A stretch of DNA of 64,000 nt from Casuarina equisetifolia (Eukaryota > Streptophyta > Magnoliopsida > Fagales > Casuarinaceae), in NCBI GenBank assembly GCA_028551475.1, contig CM052359.1:15563583-15627582 (forward strand), in the 5' to 3' direction. The stretch's first letter is position 1, and each line of letters begins with the position of its first letter. The translations under genes were made by a program, and so were the position numbers. Positions 47,737 to 60,499 of the stretch are shown piece by piece. Below the pieces are notes generated by a model, which saw nothing but the letters and a program-made list of their open reading frames with translations, was not told where the DNA came from and did not search any database.

Positions 47737-50700
47737 CTACATGATCTGCTTTTCTTGGGCTTCTTCCTCTACTTTTGCTTCCTTATAGTCTTTAGGAAGC
47801 ACATTACAGTTAATGGTGTGCCACACTGGTCTCTCTTCTTGGAACAATCTGCCAGGTCAAAATCAAGGATGCAATGCATTGCATAAAAGACATGCAGCAT
47901 ATCTTTTTAGAATTATACAACAGCATATCTTTTTATTCTAGCACATCAAGTGCTGAGAGAGAGGGACTTACGGGTGGCTGCAAACCATTGGGCATTGAAC
48001 TGTCAGCACATACTTGCATGTAGATAGCTCTGTAATGGAGCTTATCATAGTTCTAGGCTCCGCGCATACAAATCTTACCTGCGGATGAAAAATAAAATAA
48101 AACAAAAAAAGAAGAAAAGAACAGAATGGCTGATTTGTAACTATTACATACCTCAGTCTCTCGTGGCTGATTTGTAAGATCACATGTGGTTCCATTGGTA
48201 TACTGATGAGCGTGGTACCTAACATGTACAATTGAACATAATAATTGTATCTTTTCTTGATTCAAGCCTTTCCCACTTAAAAGTAGTCCTCCGTTATAAA
48301 GTAATCATACCTTTGGGATGCATCCTTTGAGCGAGGATCCTCCAGTGTGGAAATTTCAGAGAGATTCCGGTTGAAACTAGCAGTGGCCTCAGCATCATAC
48401 ACACCTAAGATAAACTCCTGAACCACCTGAGAACAGGAGATTCTAAAACGTCTCAGGTCTTCAACAAGAAAAATGTTTCCTATAGGTTTATACACAAAAA
48501 AGAAATTCACAAATAGCTTCTGCTATTGCTACTACTGTTATTGCTAACAATAATACTGCCACCCCACGACTTAGTCCAATAGAAGGGTGGTAAAGTATTG
48601 AAAATCTAGGATAGATGGGAAACGAATCTACGTGAAGCTTTTAGTAATTAACTTGTTTTGTGGAATACACCAAAACTACAGTAAAAACCCAAAATCCACC
48701 AACCAAAAGTACATCAATGGACTTCTTATCCAACTCATCCTATGCACATCAGCAAAATCCGACCACAAATTCATCATACTCTGTAACTTGTTGGAATCCT
48801 ATCCATATCAGCATCATGCTCTCTTATTTATGGAAACACAGAGAAAGAGAAAAGCAAAAACAAACAGAAAAAAAGGCATATAGGAGAAAGATACCAAAAA
48901 GCCAATTCAGCAATACCTTATCATCCTCCACGTGAAGCTGACGTAACATCTGCTGATAGCAAAATTCGTATGACCACCAACCTTCTTGCTGCGTAAAGGA
49001 TTAGCTAACATAAGAGGGCAAATAAGGAAAATGCAAAATGATCTAAAGGTGTTGTTTACAGAAACAAATAATGCCACTAATTGTAGGCTACATAATTATT
49101 CAACTACAGCAGACACTTAGGCCAGTCATGGGTCAAAAATTACTCTGACAAGACATTGGTCCTTCAGTACTTCAAGAAGCTCATCTGGTGTCTTCATTTT
49201 AATTCGCTTCTCAGTTTCCACAATCACACCGCTTATATTGTGCTGCATAACTGGTTTTCCACTCTTAGCTTTCTCTACTTTAGGCAAAAAACATAAAAAT
49301 GCCTCTCCATTTTTACCAGGCATAACCACAGACTCCTGGTCATCATCCTGCCAAAAAAGAGGCCCAATTATAGGATCATACTGTCACTGGATGTATTCTC
49401 TCTTCCGCAGTTTAGCACAAGTACAATTAATGTCATAAACACAGAACAAGCACGGGCAACAAAGATGGATTGTGACCTTTAAAGTTACCAACACCTTATG
49501 CAAGGTCTAAATCTCATAAAATGGAACTTGATATGGTTTTGATGACTGACAAAAAGCCAGGCAGTAAATAACTGCAAAGAGAATGAACCTCCAACCACTT
49601 GCAATAAGGTTATGCACCTAAAAGTTTAAGTGGCTGTCCATTTAGATCCTACACAATGGATTCAAGCCAAAATTTACTCAGCAAAACAACAATGTGATCC
49701 CACAGCTCACCAAGGCCTTATGCAGGTCCAATCTTATAGGAAGGACATTGACAAAAACACTATCACTAAGAGACAGGCAGTAAAAATTGCATAGAGAAAA
49801 AAAAAAAAAACCTTAATCCTTTTGCAATTAGGAGAAGCACCTAAAGAAATATTCAACTTAATGCTTAAATCCGACACTGACAAAAAGGAACTGACCAATC
49901 TTCCTTTCCTCCCACAATTTGTCTCCTAGAAGTAGCAAAGAGGCACTAGTTGGAAAAAAACTCAGGCTAATATGAACTTTCATGCTTGAATAAATTAGAA
50001 CCAAATATATTCAACTTCTAAGAAAAGTAATAATAGCAAGGAAATGGGGATATGTAGAATGGTAACAGCAGTGCATGCCAATTACATTGAGCATTGTCCA
50101 CAAATTAACTTTTCAAAGACAGCTGTTTTTATTGGAAATGGAGACATCCAATCAAACAAAATCCTTACAGAATTAACCGGGAAAAAAAAAAAAAAAAAAC
50201 TCCAAAGACACCATAAAACTCAGATTTGCCTAAAAACGAAAAAAATAAATATTAAAAAACCCTAGCAGTTGAAGCAGAAATCTAACATCTGATTACATGG
50301 GAAGGAAGGAATACCCATCAGCATAACTGCCACGTCAAATGGCAAATATATGTAAGACATTCTAAATTACTTACAGGATGATAAGGTGAATCTTCTGGAT
50401 GGAATTCAATCTTGTACTTTGGTTCACGAATGCTGTGACCAAATGCCCCACCTGCTGATTAAGGGAAAGGTTAGTGGAGGAAAGAAGATAAAGTGATGGC
50501 ACCAGAAATGAAAACAAGTAACCAAATGTTCTGATTACAGCAATAACGAAGACAATAAAAGGTAATAGGTAGGCACAATTGGCATGTCTTTTTCACAGGA
50601 CAGGAAAAACATATAACAATGTAAACAGTGAAACCCACTCAAATCTGTCAGCCCCTTAAAACCACCAGAATTGTAACTCGCTGCTACGATAGTCAACATC

Positions 50701-51900
50701 CACAATGACCTCACTACAGCCAAATCACATGATTACATTCCTACATACTTTAATCATCTCTAAAGAATAAAAACTTGTTGTAGTTGCACTTTCGATGACT
50801 TTAGAAGCCTTGGGTTTGCTAACTATGAATAAGCAGAAGCCTTGTCTTCATAAGTGGGGCTCGGGTCTAAGGCAGAATATGATCCAACAACATACACCAG
50901 CTCTCGGCTTGAGATTGAAGCAACTACTGGTTGATGCTCAATCCCTACCAAGCTGATTGGTGTTGTGTGAGATCATAAAAATACTTGGCCAGTTTCCGTA
51001 AACCATTTCAAATAAGCTAAATAGCAATTTCCTTGATGCTGTAAATAGATTAAACTCAGTTCTTTTAGCCAGCAGGTTGGTAACATAAACAACAAGAGCC
51101 TTCTAGCTAAACCTTAAAGCCTCGGAATGAAGAAGGCGTTGAATTAAGCCTGTATGGTACCGTTATTCTCCACCCCATTGCACCATTGATTATGATAAGA
51201 TCATACTACTTCTAGATAACAATTTCTCTGCTAGAAATACTTTCAATCGGGTCTACATCCCAATTCCTCATTGGTATAATACAACAACTTTTGTAATCCA
51301 ATAATAAATGGAGCATTGAACTCTCAGAAATACGTTATCTTTTTTTTTTTTCCCCCAACTTTTAGTACAAGATAAAGCCAGTATATCTGGAGATCTTTGA
51401 ACCTTTTAAGGTATCCTATATCCCCAATTTGATCCTCCAACCTAAAAATATCGCAGTTGCTTCACCGACTTTAGCACCAGATTCAGTTCCAGAAGCCCCA
51501 TGAACATTAGAAATCTAAGAACCTATAACCATTCAACACCTGACACTTGCCCTAGACCCAGAAACCTATTGCAATTTAAAGACCCCAAAACGAAAACGTA
51601 AGATTAAGCTCCACATAAGTCCGACGAACCAAATTCCTCTTGAGGCTCATTTCCACAGGAGCAGCTAAAACCCATCAAAACTCGATCAATTAAAATACTA
51701 TGAAAAGATTATGAAGCTAGTTGATGCAAAACTAACCAAAATTTAAGAATTATTAGTTGGAAAAGTGAAATTGAATAAAAATAATGAAATTCAAGGCGTC
51801 TTGAGAAAAGGGGTCTACCTACATGACCTGCTAAGATCTGATCCGCCAACACAATGTGGAACAGAGAGTACGAAAGAAAGATCAGCAAGAACGCCTTCAT
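47737..51900 (-). CDS. OS9: OS9 homologue, ERAD lectin
   Basis: Eight exons on the minus strand: 51900-51819, 50451-50375, 49347-49144, 48988-48917, 48426-48311, 48218-48152, 48078-47972 and 47848-47737. All joins keep phase and give 278 residues, close to plant OS9. Residues 1-19 (MKAFLLIFLSYSLFHIVLA) are a signal peptide. The MRH lectin domain runs from about residue 122 to 245, with QEGWWSYEFC, a YTNGTTCDL segment, VRFVC and ITELSTCKY. These carry the conserved cysteines and the Q, R, E, Y residues that bind trimmed mannose in this family. The C-terminus is charged. OS9 works in the ER lumen with the HRD3/HRD1 ligase, recognising misfolded glycoproteins. The exon 1 donor (GTAGAC) is weak, and a shift of a few bases there is possible. 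An ER-stress element lies upstream. Confidence 0.95.
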
Positions 51901-52024
51901 CTTCTCTTATTCCCTTTCTAGGGTTTCCTTTTCTCTGTAACGCTAAACTCGAGCCCCAGGGCAGCTGGAAACAGCCTACAGCACCGTCAAGGAAGGCGAG
52001 ACAAATGAGCCTACACGCAGCGAA

Positions 52025-52043
52025 CCAATCAAAGTCGGCCACG
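52025..52043 (+). promoter_or_regulatory. ER stress response element (ERSE) upstream of OS9
   Basis: CCAAT (52025-52029), nine bases, then CCACG (52039-52043) fit the ERSE consensus CCAAT-N9-CCACG exactly. In plants this element is bound by NF-Y with bZIP28/bZIP60-type factors under ER stress. It sits about 125 bp upstream of the OS9 start codon; ERSEs work in either orientation. A second CCAAT box overlapping a TGACGT bZIP core follows at 52053-52062. ERAD genes are known targets of this response, so regulation of OS9 is a reasonable inference. Confidence 0.7.
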
Positions 52044-52062
52044 TATTAAAAGCCAATGACGT

Positions 52063-54191
52063 ACCCAGTCCTACACGCTACCACGAGCAGGTCGCCCAGC
52101 AGCTTTCCATCTGCAAATTTCTTCCTGATTTCTATGTTCCTTTTTTTTTTAAATCTCCCAGAAGTTAAAATCGTGAATTTTTAACTTATCGGATTTATTA
52201 TTCCTAGAAAGGACCGAAACGTCTTGAAATCCAAGATAAGCAAGTGGGAAAGTGCTGCCTCTCAGCCTGCCGTTCAACGGTGGGCTTTGCGTGCATTTGA
52301 ACACTTCTGTTTTGTGATTGGCAGTTAAAGGGGGCCCACTTGTTCGTTACTTTTTTCACAAGCCTTGGACCAACGTGGGTTCCAGTCAGCGGCAGACAAA
52401 TGAGAGTGGGTCCGCACCATGGCTGTTCTCTCCGCACAAAAACAAGAAATTTATAAGAATAAAAATAATAAAAGTAAGATGCAAAGAATGAGAGCGGCAA
52501 CGACGAACCGCGCATAAAAAGGATAAGACAGAATAAGTCCATTCTGTCGTTTTGGTTAAGTACTACTTTGAAGATCACTTTGTTGGTAATCGGCAGATTC
52601 TTCTTCGTTGGCTGCTCTATTTACTTTATCGTTATGATCAAACTTATTTTTCTTCTAAATCACATTTGAGATAATTATTTTTTAATTATTAAAAGACTTA
52701 AAAGCTCAACTTAATAATTAGTTCCAAAATAGAAGGAATACTTAATTTGTCTAAATTTTAATAAAAAATCAAACTTCTAGTATAAAAAATTTATTTTGTA
52801 CATTCACATTTGTATGTCTAATAATATTGGACTTAAGATTATATAGAGTGGAGCATATTTAACTTGTGTTTGTGTTATAAAGTCTAAAAACTTTATTTAA
52901 AAGTTTGTTAAAGTATTAGAGAGACATTTCATGCTCTATTACAAGAAATCAAATTTCTATTATGAGATTTTTGTCTTGTGCACATAGATAAAAATTAATT
53001 CTTATTAATTTCTATTTTCAAAATAATTAATGATTATTTGCAACGTTCATATTCAGTCAATTAAGAATATTGTGAGCGATAACAAACATTGTTATCAATA
53101 CCGTTTTGCAGTTACTCATTAGAAAACCTAGAATTTAGTGGAAAAATCTAAGTGGAATTTGGATAACTAAAGCCAGAATTTCAGAAGGAAAGAAAAGAAA
53201 ATCGCCTGATGAACAGGCCTTCCATCAAACGTCCCCAAGGAAGTAGGAGTTCCCGGAGATGCGGGGCCCGCGAAATTTCCTTGTCTATGAAGAAAACGGA
53301 AATAAAATTCCTCCGTTAGTGTTGAAAAAAAATATCAGTTTTTTTTCAGCGCTTTTGTGGCGTTTACGTCAAGTTGTTAAAATCTTGAAGAGCAAAGGAG
53401 CTTTGGTCCGTTTCGTGTTTTGTTCCGTTCCTTCCATTCCCTTTTCCTTCAAACTTTCTTGCAGTTTCTTGCCAGAAGTTCCCCGAAAACTCTGAAGCTT
53501 CTTTAGAAGAATTTATTTAGCAGATAAGGCTTTCTCAACGGTTCCCTTTGTTCTTTCTGGAAAAAGAAAAAGGAGCTTGAATTCTGGTTTGGGAAAGGAG
53601 TATTTCTTAGCTCAATCAAGGTGGTTTTGTATCTCTACGAATTGCGCTTAGTTGATTCTCGGAAAACGCTGGTAAATCCTGATTCAGAGGGAATGAAATG
53701 TCGTCTCTCTCTTTCCTTCTTTCTTTTTTTTTGTAGTATTTGAAGCTTCTGGTGTGTTCATCTCATTTCCGTGATTAAAACAAAAAAATAAAAATAAAAG
53801 AGGGAAAAAGAAAAAAACCATTGGAGTTCCCCCTGTTTTGAATTTCTTTCGTAGCAGCCGGTACACCCAACTGGAGATTCTATGTAGTATTTGGTGCTGG
53901 GTGTCGATGGGTTCTGTTGTATAAGACGTTGGCTTTTAGACGCTTATGTATCAACAACGAGTATCGTACACTCCGATTTGTATCTTTTAGGATTGGATTT
54001 CCTGAACTAAATCTTGAGGTGCTTTTTTGACATTTATTTTTTACACTTGTTTAGGTTCTATGTCAAGGTGGTTGGATTTTGGGTGGTTATCTTTTGTAAG
54101 AGCTTTGTTTCAGTACATAGCCAGTCTTTGATTTCCGTTTATAATTTGGATCGCATTTCTAGTGTTTGGTTTCTGGGAAAGTCATATAGCA
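52063..54191. promoter_or_regulatory. intergenic region shared by OS9 and PHOX, with the PHOX leader
   Basis: About 2.1 kb between divergent genes. The central part (52600-53150) is very AT-rich with no feature seen. From about 53400 the sequence becomes pyrimidine-rich and leader-like, and the PHOX 5' UTR, perhaps with an intron, lies before 54192. A TATA-like CATAAAAAGG is at 52513-52522. No transcription start can be fixed from sequence alone. Confidence 0.4.
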
Positions 54192-56436
54192 ATGGGGAAG
54201 CAAAGCGGAAAGAAAAAGAAAGAGGCAGAAGAAACATCATCTGATGCTACTCCAAAGCAAAGCAAAACTGGGGATAAAGATACAGCACTTTTCATTTCCA
54301 TGTCTCAACAACTGAAGGAGGAGGGGAACAAGTTGTTTCAGAAAAGAGATCATGAGGGAGCCATGATGAAATATGAAAAAGCTCTTAAATTGCTTCCTAA
54401 AAATCATATAGATGTGTCGTATCTCCGGAGTAATATGGCTGCTTGCTATATGCAGATGGGTCTGACTGGGTACCCAAGGGCAATCCATGAGTGCAATTTG
54501 GCTCTTGAAGTCACACCTAGCTACAGTAAAGCACTGTTGAAGAAAGCACGTTGCTATGAGGCTTTGAACAGGCTGGATTTGGCATTGAGAGATGTTAGTA
54601 CTCTACTGAACATAGAGCCGAAAAATGTCATGGCATTAGAGATTGCAGAAAGAATAAAGCAGGCACTTGAGAAGAAAGGATTAAAGGTGAATGACCATGT
54701 GATTGAGTTACCTGCAGATTATGTTGAAACCCCATGTGCTTCAACTCAATCAAAAGCAGTGAAAGCAAAGACACGGAAGAAGAAGAAGAGCAACAAAGTG
54801 GAGAAGAAGAAGGCTGAAGATTTTACCGAGGAGAAGATGTTCAAGGAGGAGGTAGAGGAGACAAGGGCTGAGGATGTGACTGAGGACAAAATGGTCAAGG
54901 AAGAGGTAGAAGAGAAGAAAGATGAGGTTAAGGTGGTTGTGGAAGAGAAAATTAGTGGTATAAAGGAAGAAGTGCCTATGAAAACTGTGAAATTGGTGTT
55001 TGGGGAGGACATAAGGTGGGCTCAATTGCCAGTTAATTGCAGCCTCCTGCAAGTTAGGGAGGTTGTCCATGACAGGTTTCCAAACTCGAGAGCAGTTCTT
55101 ACCAAATACAGGGACCAAGAAGGTGATTTGATAACAATTACTACTAATGAAGAACTAAGGTTGGCTGAAGCATCGGCAAATTTGCAAGGTTCTTTCAGGC
55201 TCTACATAGTAGAAGTTAATCCTGATCAGGATCCATTTTTTGAGAGACTGAGTGAGGCGGGAGCAAAGAAACCTGTGTCAGAACGTAGGAATCTACTTGA
55301 GAACGGTGATGTAGTAAAAAGCAAGGAATTAAAGGTATCATCTTACATTGAAGACTGGACAGTCCAATTTTCTCAACTGTTCAAGAATCATGTGGGATTT
55401 GAATCTGACAAATACTTGGATCTTCACGAAATTGGAATGAAGTTCTATTCTGAGGCTATGGAGGAGACAGTTACAAGTGAAGAAGCTCAAGACATTTTCA
55501 ACATGGCAGGAGAAATGTTCCAAGAGATGGCGGCTTTAGCATTGTTCAACTGGGGAAATGTTCACATGTCAAGAGCAAGGAAGAGGGTGTATTCGGGGAA
55601 AGATGCTCCCAAAGAACACATAATTGCACAGATCAAAGCTGCATATGATTGGGCAACAACAGAATACATAAAAGCAGGAAAGAGATATGAAGAAGCACTG
55701 AAAATCAAAGCAGATTTCTATGAAGGCTTTCTAGCTATAGCCCAGCAGCAGTTTGAGCTGGCAAAACTTTCTTGGCATTATGCAATTAGCTGCAATGTTG
55801 ATTTGGAATCATGGCCGTCTACAGAAGGTCTACAATTATATAACAACGCTGAGGAAAACATGGAGAAAGGAATGCAGCTCTGGGAAGAATTGGAAGAGCA
55901 ACGCGTAAGTGAACCTTCCAAATCCAAGAATGCTAAAACTGAGTTGCAGAAGATGGGGTTGGATGAATTGTTTCGGGAAAAATCACCCCATGAAGCTGTG
56001 AAGCAAGCTGCAAACATGAGGTCTCTGATAAACATCTTATGGGGCACCATGCTATACGAGCGATCAATTGTGGAATTCAAATTAGGACTACCAGTATGGC
56101 ATGAGTGTTTAGAAGTTGCTCTTGAGAGGTTTGAACTTGCTGGAGCTTCACCAACGGATGTGGCAGTCATGGTCAAGAACCACTGTTCAAACAATACGGC
56201 ACTGGAAGGTAACATCTAAACTAGTTTGAAAATCTGCTTTTGAAATTAACCATTATAAGTCGCTAACAAATTATCTGCCCTTCACAGGCCTGGGGTTCAA
56301 AATTGATGAGATAGTACAGGCATGGAATGAGATATACGAAGCTAAAAAGTGGCAGAGTCAAATTCCTTCATTTCGGCTCGAGCTATTTTTCAAACGGCGA
56401 GTTTCAAAAATTTATCATGCCTTCGATCTCACATAA
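54192..56436 (+). CDS. PHOX: PHOX-type TPR/PB1 co-chaperone
   Basis: Two exons, 54192-56208 and 56288-56436, joined within a Gly codon (donor GTAACA, acceptor TTCACAG), give 721 residues. In order: basic start [10 protein letters not shown]; a TPR block at about 40-157 ([18 protein letters not shown]); a Lys/Glu linker at about 190-260 with an 18-residue tandem duplication; a PB1 domain at about 263-342 ([28 protein letters not shown]); and a second TPR-like region at about 430-570 ([13 protein letters not shown]). The C-terminus is [22 protein letters not shown]. Wording is nearest to Arabidopsis PHOX2-4 rather than CLMP1. These are cytosolic carboxylate-clamp TPR proteins that bind HSP90/HSP70 and also associate with myosin. 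A Met ten codons upstream was rejected because family members begin MGK. Confidence 0.95.
54813..54920 (+). repeat. 54-bp in-frame tandem duplication in PHOX
   Basis: Residues 208-225 ([18 protein letters not shown]) are followed at once by 226-243 ([18 protein letters not shown]). The acidic/basic linker between the TPR and PB1 domains has grown by one unit. Confidence 0.9.
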
Positions 56437-58639
56437 TTTCCATGTGGAAAAATTCGCTTTTACTTCTTCCATGATATGGAGTGCAAAAGGTGCCACACTG
56501 AGGTATGTGATGATCATATTAACAACCATAATCACAAATTGAATTGCAGAGTTTAGTTTTTTATGAGAACTCTGCCCACTGTATGATACTAAAATTTGAA
56601 GAGTTCGATTTTTTATTTATGTCCTATTATGAAAGACTAGGACCAAGAATTATGACATGCACAATATTGTTATAGCAGTAGCAAACCAATGTAGGATTTC
56701 CTCATAGCATTTGCTTTACCATGTAAAATGTCTTCCCCGTATATTATAATGAATATGTTCTCTGAGTCGTAAAGTTCCTTTCTTCTCCGGCATTCTTTCA
56801 TGGCTCCGTGTGATTTTCTCTTGGGGTAGCTCATGGACTGGAAAACTGAGAGTCGCGTGAGCACTGATGCACCTGTTCAGGAAAAAGCTTTGTACTGTGA
56901 GGCCCAACGAGTAGATGGTCAGTTTTGGTCACTCCAAGTGCTGTGGTTATCTTAATGAAACCTGGCAGAGCCTAAAATTCACTGAAAAGGTTCCCCACTC
57001 TCCTTCGAGCTTCATTTATGAAGTTCCAGAATGTCTATGTTTTCCTTCGATTATGATCTTTAGATTGATTATCTCCCTCTCCTTAATCATCCTCGAGTGT
57101 CAAAGGGGGAATCTCTTTAGTAACATCTGTACGTGAGTTGCAGCTGAGTTGTAGGCACTTAGCTAACCAATGCTCTATAATTACTCCCATTTTGTAGCCC
57201 GTTCATTTAGTGTAAAAGGCTAAAGATTGACCCCTTTTTCCACTGGAAAGTTATACATGCACTGGAAGAGGAGTGTTTTATGGGATGATAAATACATACC
57301 CTTCGCAATTTATTCAAGTTATCATTTTAATTGGCAGTTCAGTTCTATATCACACAAAATAAAGATAGACGTGTTACTTAAATTATCGTTTTAAGTAAAC
57401 TGTTGATCTTTTTTTCTTGGGTTGTATTTTTCTTTTTTTAGTCACGTCATTAGCTTCATTGCTCCGCTCTAACCTTATGTTAATTTGTCCTGCAGATTCG
57501 TTGTGACTTTTATGGTTCAGCTTCGCCCATGTATTTGAAGAAACAAAAATGGACAGTTCTACGTGCAGTCCTGAAGTTTACTATGTAGTTGTTATGAGAA
57601 GGGTAGTTCTAACATCCTTACACTTTGGGAACAAGCTGGGGATGCAGGGTTTTGCATTTTAGTTGGTTTCTGCCTTCGCCTCATTGCTCCCGTTATTTAA
57701 TAGTTTTGACAGTCAGTAAAATGTTTTGTATCTTTAATTTGAATGCATCTAATTCGTTTCCCCTTTGAGTTTGTAATTCTTTCTTCTTTGTAATTCTCAT
57801 GTATCCTTCCAGTACTCCTAGGTTTCTTTGGATTTATTCAGATAGACTCTGTTACTTATAATAAAAATAAGGATTGAAGAAGAAAGTTTCAAGTTTAATT
57901 GCGTGCTAAAAGCTAGCTACTTCATTGTTTTAGCAGTGATTTTATTTTCTAGCGGTTTACAATGATAAATGCTTGTCTAATGGCACTAAGATTCTGGAAA
58001 AGAAGTGCTCGATGTTCTAGGGTGCAAGCCTGATGGCTTTGGGTAGTGTTTAGTAGAGGAAGAGAATGACACTTGGGCACACCAAAGGCCGTGTACATCT
58101 ATGTAGCTTCTTTAAACACTGGCCAAGGAATGGGTTTTTGTTCATATCTAAAGAATTCATCTTTCTATAAGTTATTTATTTCCTGTGAGATTTCAACGTC
58201 TTTTCATATGAATTAGAAAGACAGTTCTTGCAAGTAATTTTTATCAAGGGATAAAGAACTGTTTTGTTTGAACTTGACATCTGATATCATATTAAAATTT
58301 ATATTATTTAAAATTTCAAGACATTAAATAAAAGAGCTCTTCTTTATAAGCTAATATTTGAAATGATTACATTTTCTTGTGAAAGTTAACATGCTGCTAC
58401 CAGATTCTTTCTGTTTTTAGTTAAAAAAGACCATCTTCTCTTTGATTCATGAAAGCCATCTTAAGTAACCTTTTCTCCTAGCATATATAATTAGGAATAG
58501 CAAGCGACTTTTTTGAAATCGAAACACCGTGCTACGACCCTTAGGGGTTGTAACCAATGTAGAGACCCAACAGCACAGAAAAGGCATCAACAGAGAGCCG
58601 TCTGAACAGGACACCAAATTGTAACACTTCATAGATTAC
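56437..58639. other. PHOX 3' flank and spacer
   Basis: The PHOX 3' UTR should occupy the first few hundred bases. The rest is AT-rich and shows no coding similarity, RNA gene or transposon signature that I recognise. Confidence 0.4.
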
Positions 58640-59465
58640 TATGCAATTAAATAAGTTGATGCAATATGGTGATGTAATCTAGGGAAGTTTATGTAACCAA
58701 TTACTCTTAGAATGTTTCGTGCCTTCAATTGCGCCCTTGTTATAGGACCCAGAACAATGAGATCTGGCTACAGCAAAGTGAATTTCTTCTTCCTTCCTTG
58801 ACCTATGTTGACAAGTTAGGAAGGACCACACACAAGCAAGATAAAATTGGCTCTAGAGAGGGAGTTTGAAACCTCTAAGCCTCAAAAAGGGAGACAACAC
58901 CTATAAGGAAAAGACCAATTCATTCATAGCCCTCAAAGTGTTTACAAATGACTGCTTATACAGACTCTCCCTCACCAATATCCTGATATACAAGGAGTGG
59001 ATTTTTATGCATAGTTGCTTTACATCCAAAGGCATAAAAGCATGACCTAAGTTAATCTATCTAGACTTTACAAACCTTCCCCTACAGCTACTCTATGTTA
59101 CTACTCATTCTCCTTGGTTAGCTTGTTGTTAGCCTTACTTGTTCCCCTTGCTTTCATACTACTAAGGGTTTCCAATAGTAGAACATCTCCAATAATCAGC
59201 TTTAGGAACCATCAACTAAGGTGGACTCTAGACCTGTCCACATGGTGCCTTGTTGGAGATATATAGCAAACCTTCCCCATGACATTGACCTTGTCCTTAA
59301 GGTCAAAAGAAGGAAATTTTTCTTTCATCTCCTCCACCTTCTCCTAAGTTGAATCTTTAGTGCCAATCCATGCCAGTGCATGAGAACTTAAGGGATCCCT
59401 TTCCTTTTTTGGGTGTCCAAATTGCACATGGAGTTGCTATCAAGCCTTCCCTATTGTTCAAGCCT
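58640..59465 (-). mobile_element. decayed chromovirus tail (fossil)
   Basis: The minus strand at about 59380-59270 reads like the end of a gypsy integrase chromodomain and tail (W.G..ST, then EKFPSFDLKDKVNVMGK). The remaining minus-strand downstream part could be its LTR. No matching second LTR was found, so the element is fragmentary and broken, and its left border is a guess. Confidence 0.45.
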
Positions 59466-59532
59466 TATGTTGGTCCTTCAAGGTGGTGTTACCCTAATCT
59501 TGGATTAAGATTAGGGTTTTGTATGTAGTTGT

Positions 59533-59566
59533 AAAAAAAAAAAAGCAAGAGAGAGAGAGAGAAAAG
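59533..59566. repeat. A-run and (GA)n microsatellite
   Basis: Twelve A bases are followed by GCAAGA and about seven GA units. Confidence 0.9.
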
Positions 59567-59804
59567 TATAATTTTATAGGAATTAGAAGCCTTGCACAAT
59601 AGTCCTTCTAATGGTTGTTGAAGGTTGATATGTGGTTTAATTAAGTTAATTTTGTGTTAGTAGATTCTAGATTTGGTGTTCTTTATTTTGAATGATTGGA
59701 TCATTGTTTGAAGCTCTCTACCTAAAATATCTAGATTGAAAATTATGGTGTTTTTTTCTCCAACTTTTCTTAATTAAGTTGATGTTTTCTTAATTAAGTA
59801 ATGG

Positions 59805-59911
59805 GTAGGCATGAAGTGCTATATGGAACTATGCACTAAATGCCACAAGTTAGATAGTTAGTCCAATGTAAGAACAAGGGAAATGCTAGACTAAATAAAC
59901 CCAACAATTCC
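59805..59911 (+). repeat. LTR-tail-like copy
   Basis: Resembles the last 100 bp of 59961-60272 (GGCATGAAGT, GGTTAG/AGTTAG..GTAGTTAGTCC, GAAATGCTAG, final CAACA). It is probably part of a second copy of that LTR. Confidence 0.5.
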
Positions 59912-59960
59912 CCCTAGCATTTGCTAAGACTTGTACCAATAACTTGACTCTAATATCAAT

Positions 59961-60272
59961 TGTTAGAATCATCAAGTGCTACCATTAGGCCAAAAGCTAT
60001 AGTTGATAGCTTGGGAACCACCTTATTATCTTAACATTTCCAAATAGGTTATGCTAACCACTTAGGCACAGATACTTGGGCCAGCCATGGGGCTCTTTCC
60101 ACAATAGGTACACTTAGACCCTTTTTTGTAGCTAACTCTTGTTAGTGTAAAGCCCCACACTGAGCAATAGATAGGCATGAAGTATTACACCTGACTACAT
60201 GCTAGGTGTTGTAGGTTAGGTAGTTAGTCCCATTCAAGTGTACGAGAAATGCTAGGTTAAATAAGGTCAACA
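59961..60272 (+). repeat. short copia-type LTR
   Basis: 312 bp, TGTTAG start and GTCAACA end, followed directly by a primer site and then copia gag on the plus strand. To its left, a reversed primer-site-like sequence (TAATATCAAT) also abuts it. Confidence 0.6.
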
Positions 60273-60290
60273 TGGTATTAGTCCCATGGT
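60273..60290 (+). other. copia primer binding site
   Basis: TGGTATTAGTCCCATGGT lies directly after the LTR end and is close to the initiator-Met site TGGTATCAGAGCCATGGT. Confidence 0.75.
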
Positions 60291-60499
60291 TTTTATCTTT
60301 CTCATTGGGAGAGTTTTCTACATAAAAAATTCTATTGTATTGTTTATTATGTCTGAATCTTTTATTTGTGATTTAGAGTACTTCCATTGTCCATATTTTA
60401 GTATTTTCTTACAAAGTCAATCAAAGTGGAAAAATATTAACCTTGTTCCTAGTAGAATGGTATTAAGAGACTATTAAGATTTTTTTTTATTTGATTGAA

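Noticed and set aside
47968-49438. Plus-strand frames over OS9 exons
   Set aside because: They oppose the well-supported minus-strand exons and have no family similarity.
54162-54191. Upstream Met for PHOX
   Set aside because: Family proteins begin MGK, found at 54192; the extra ten residues lack similarity.
54746-56215. Long open frames antisense to PHOX
   Set aside because: They are shadows of the strong sense coding frame and show no family features.
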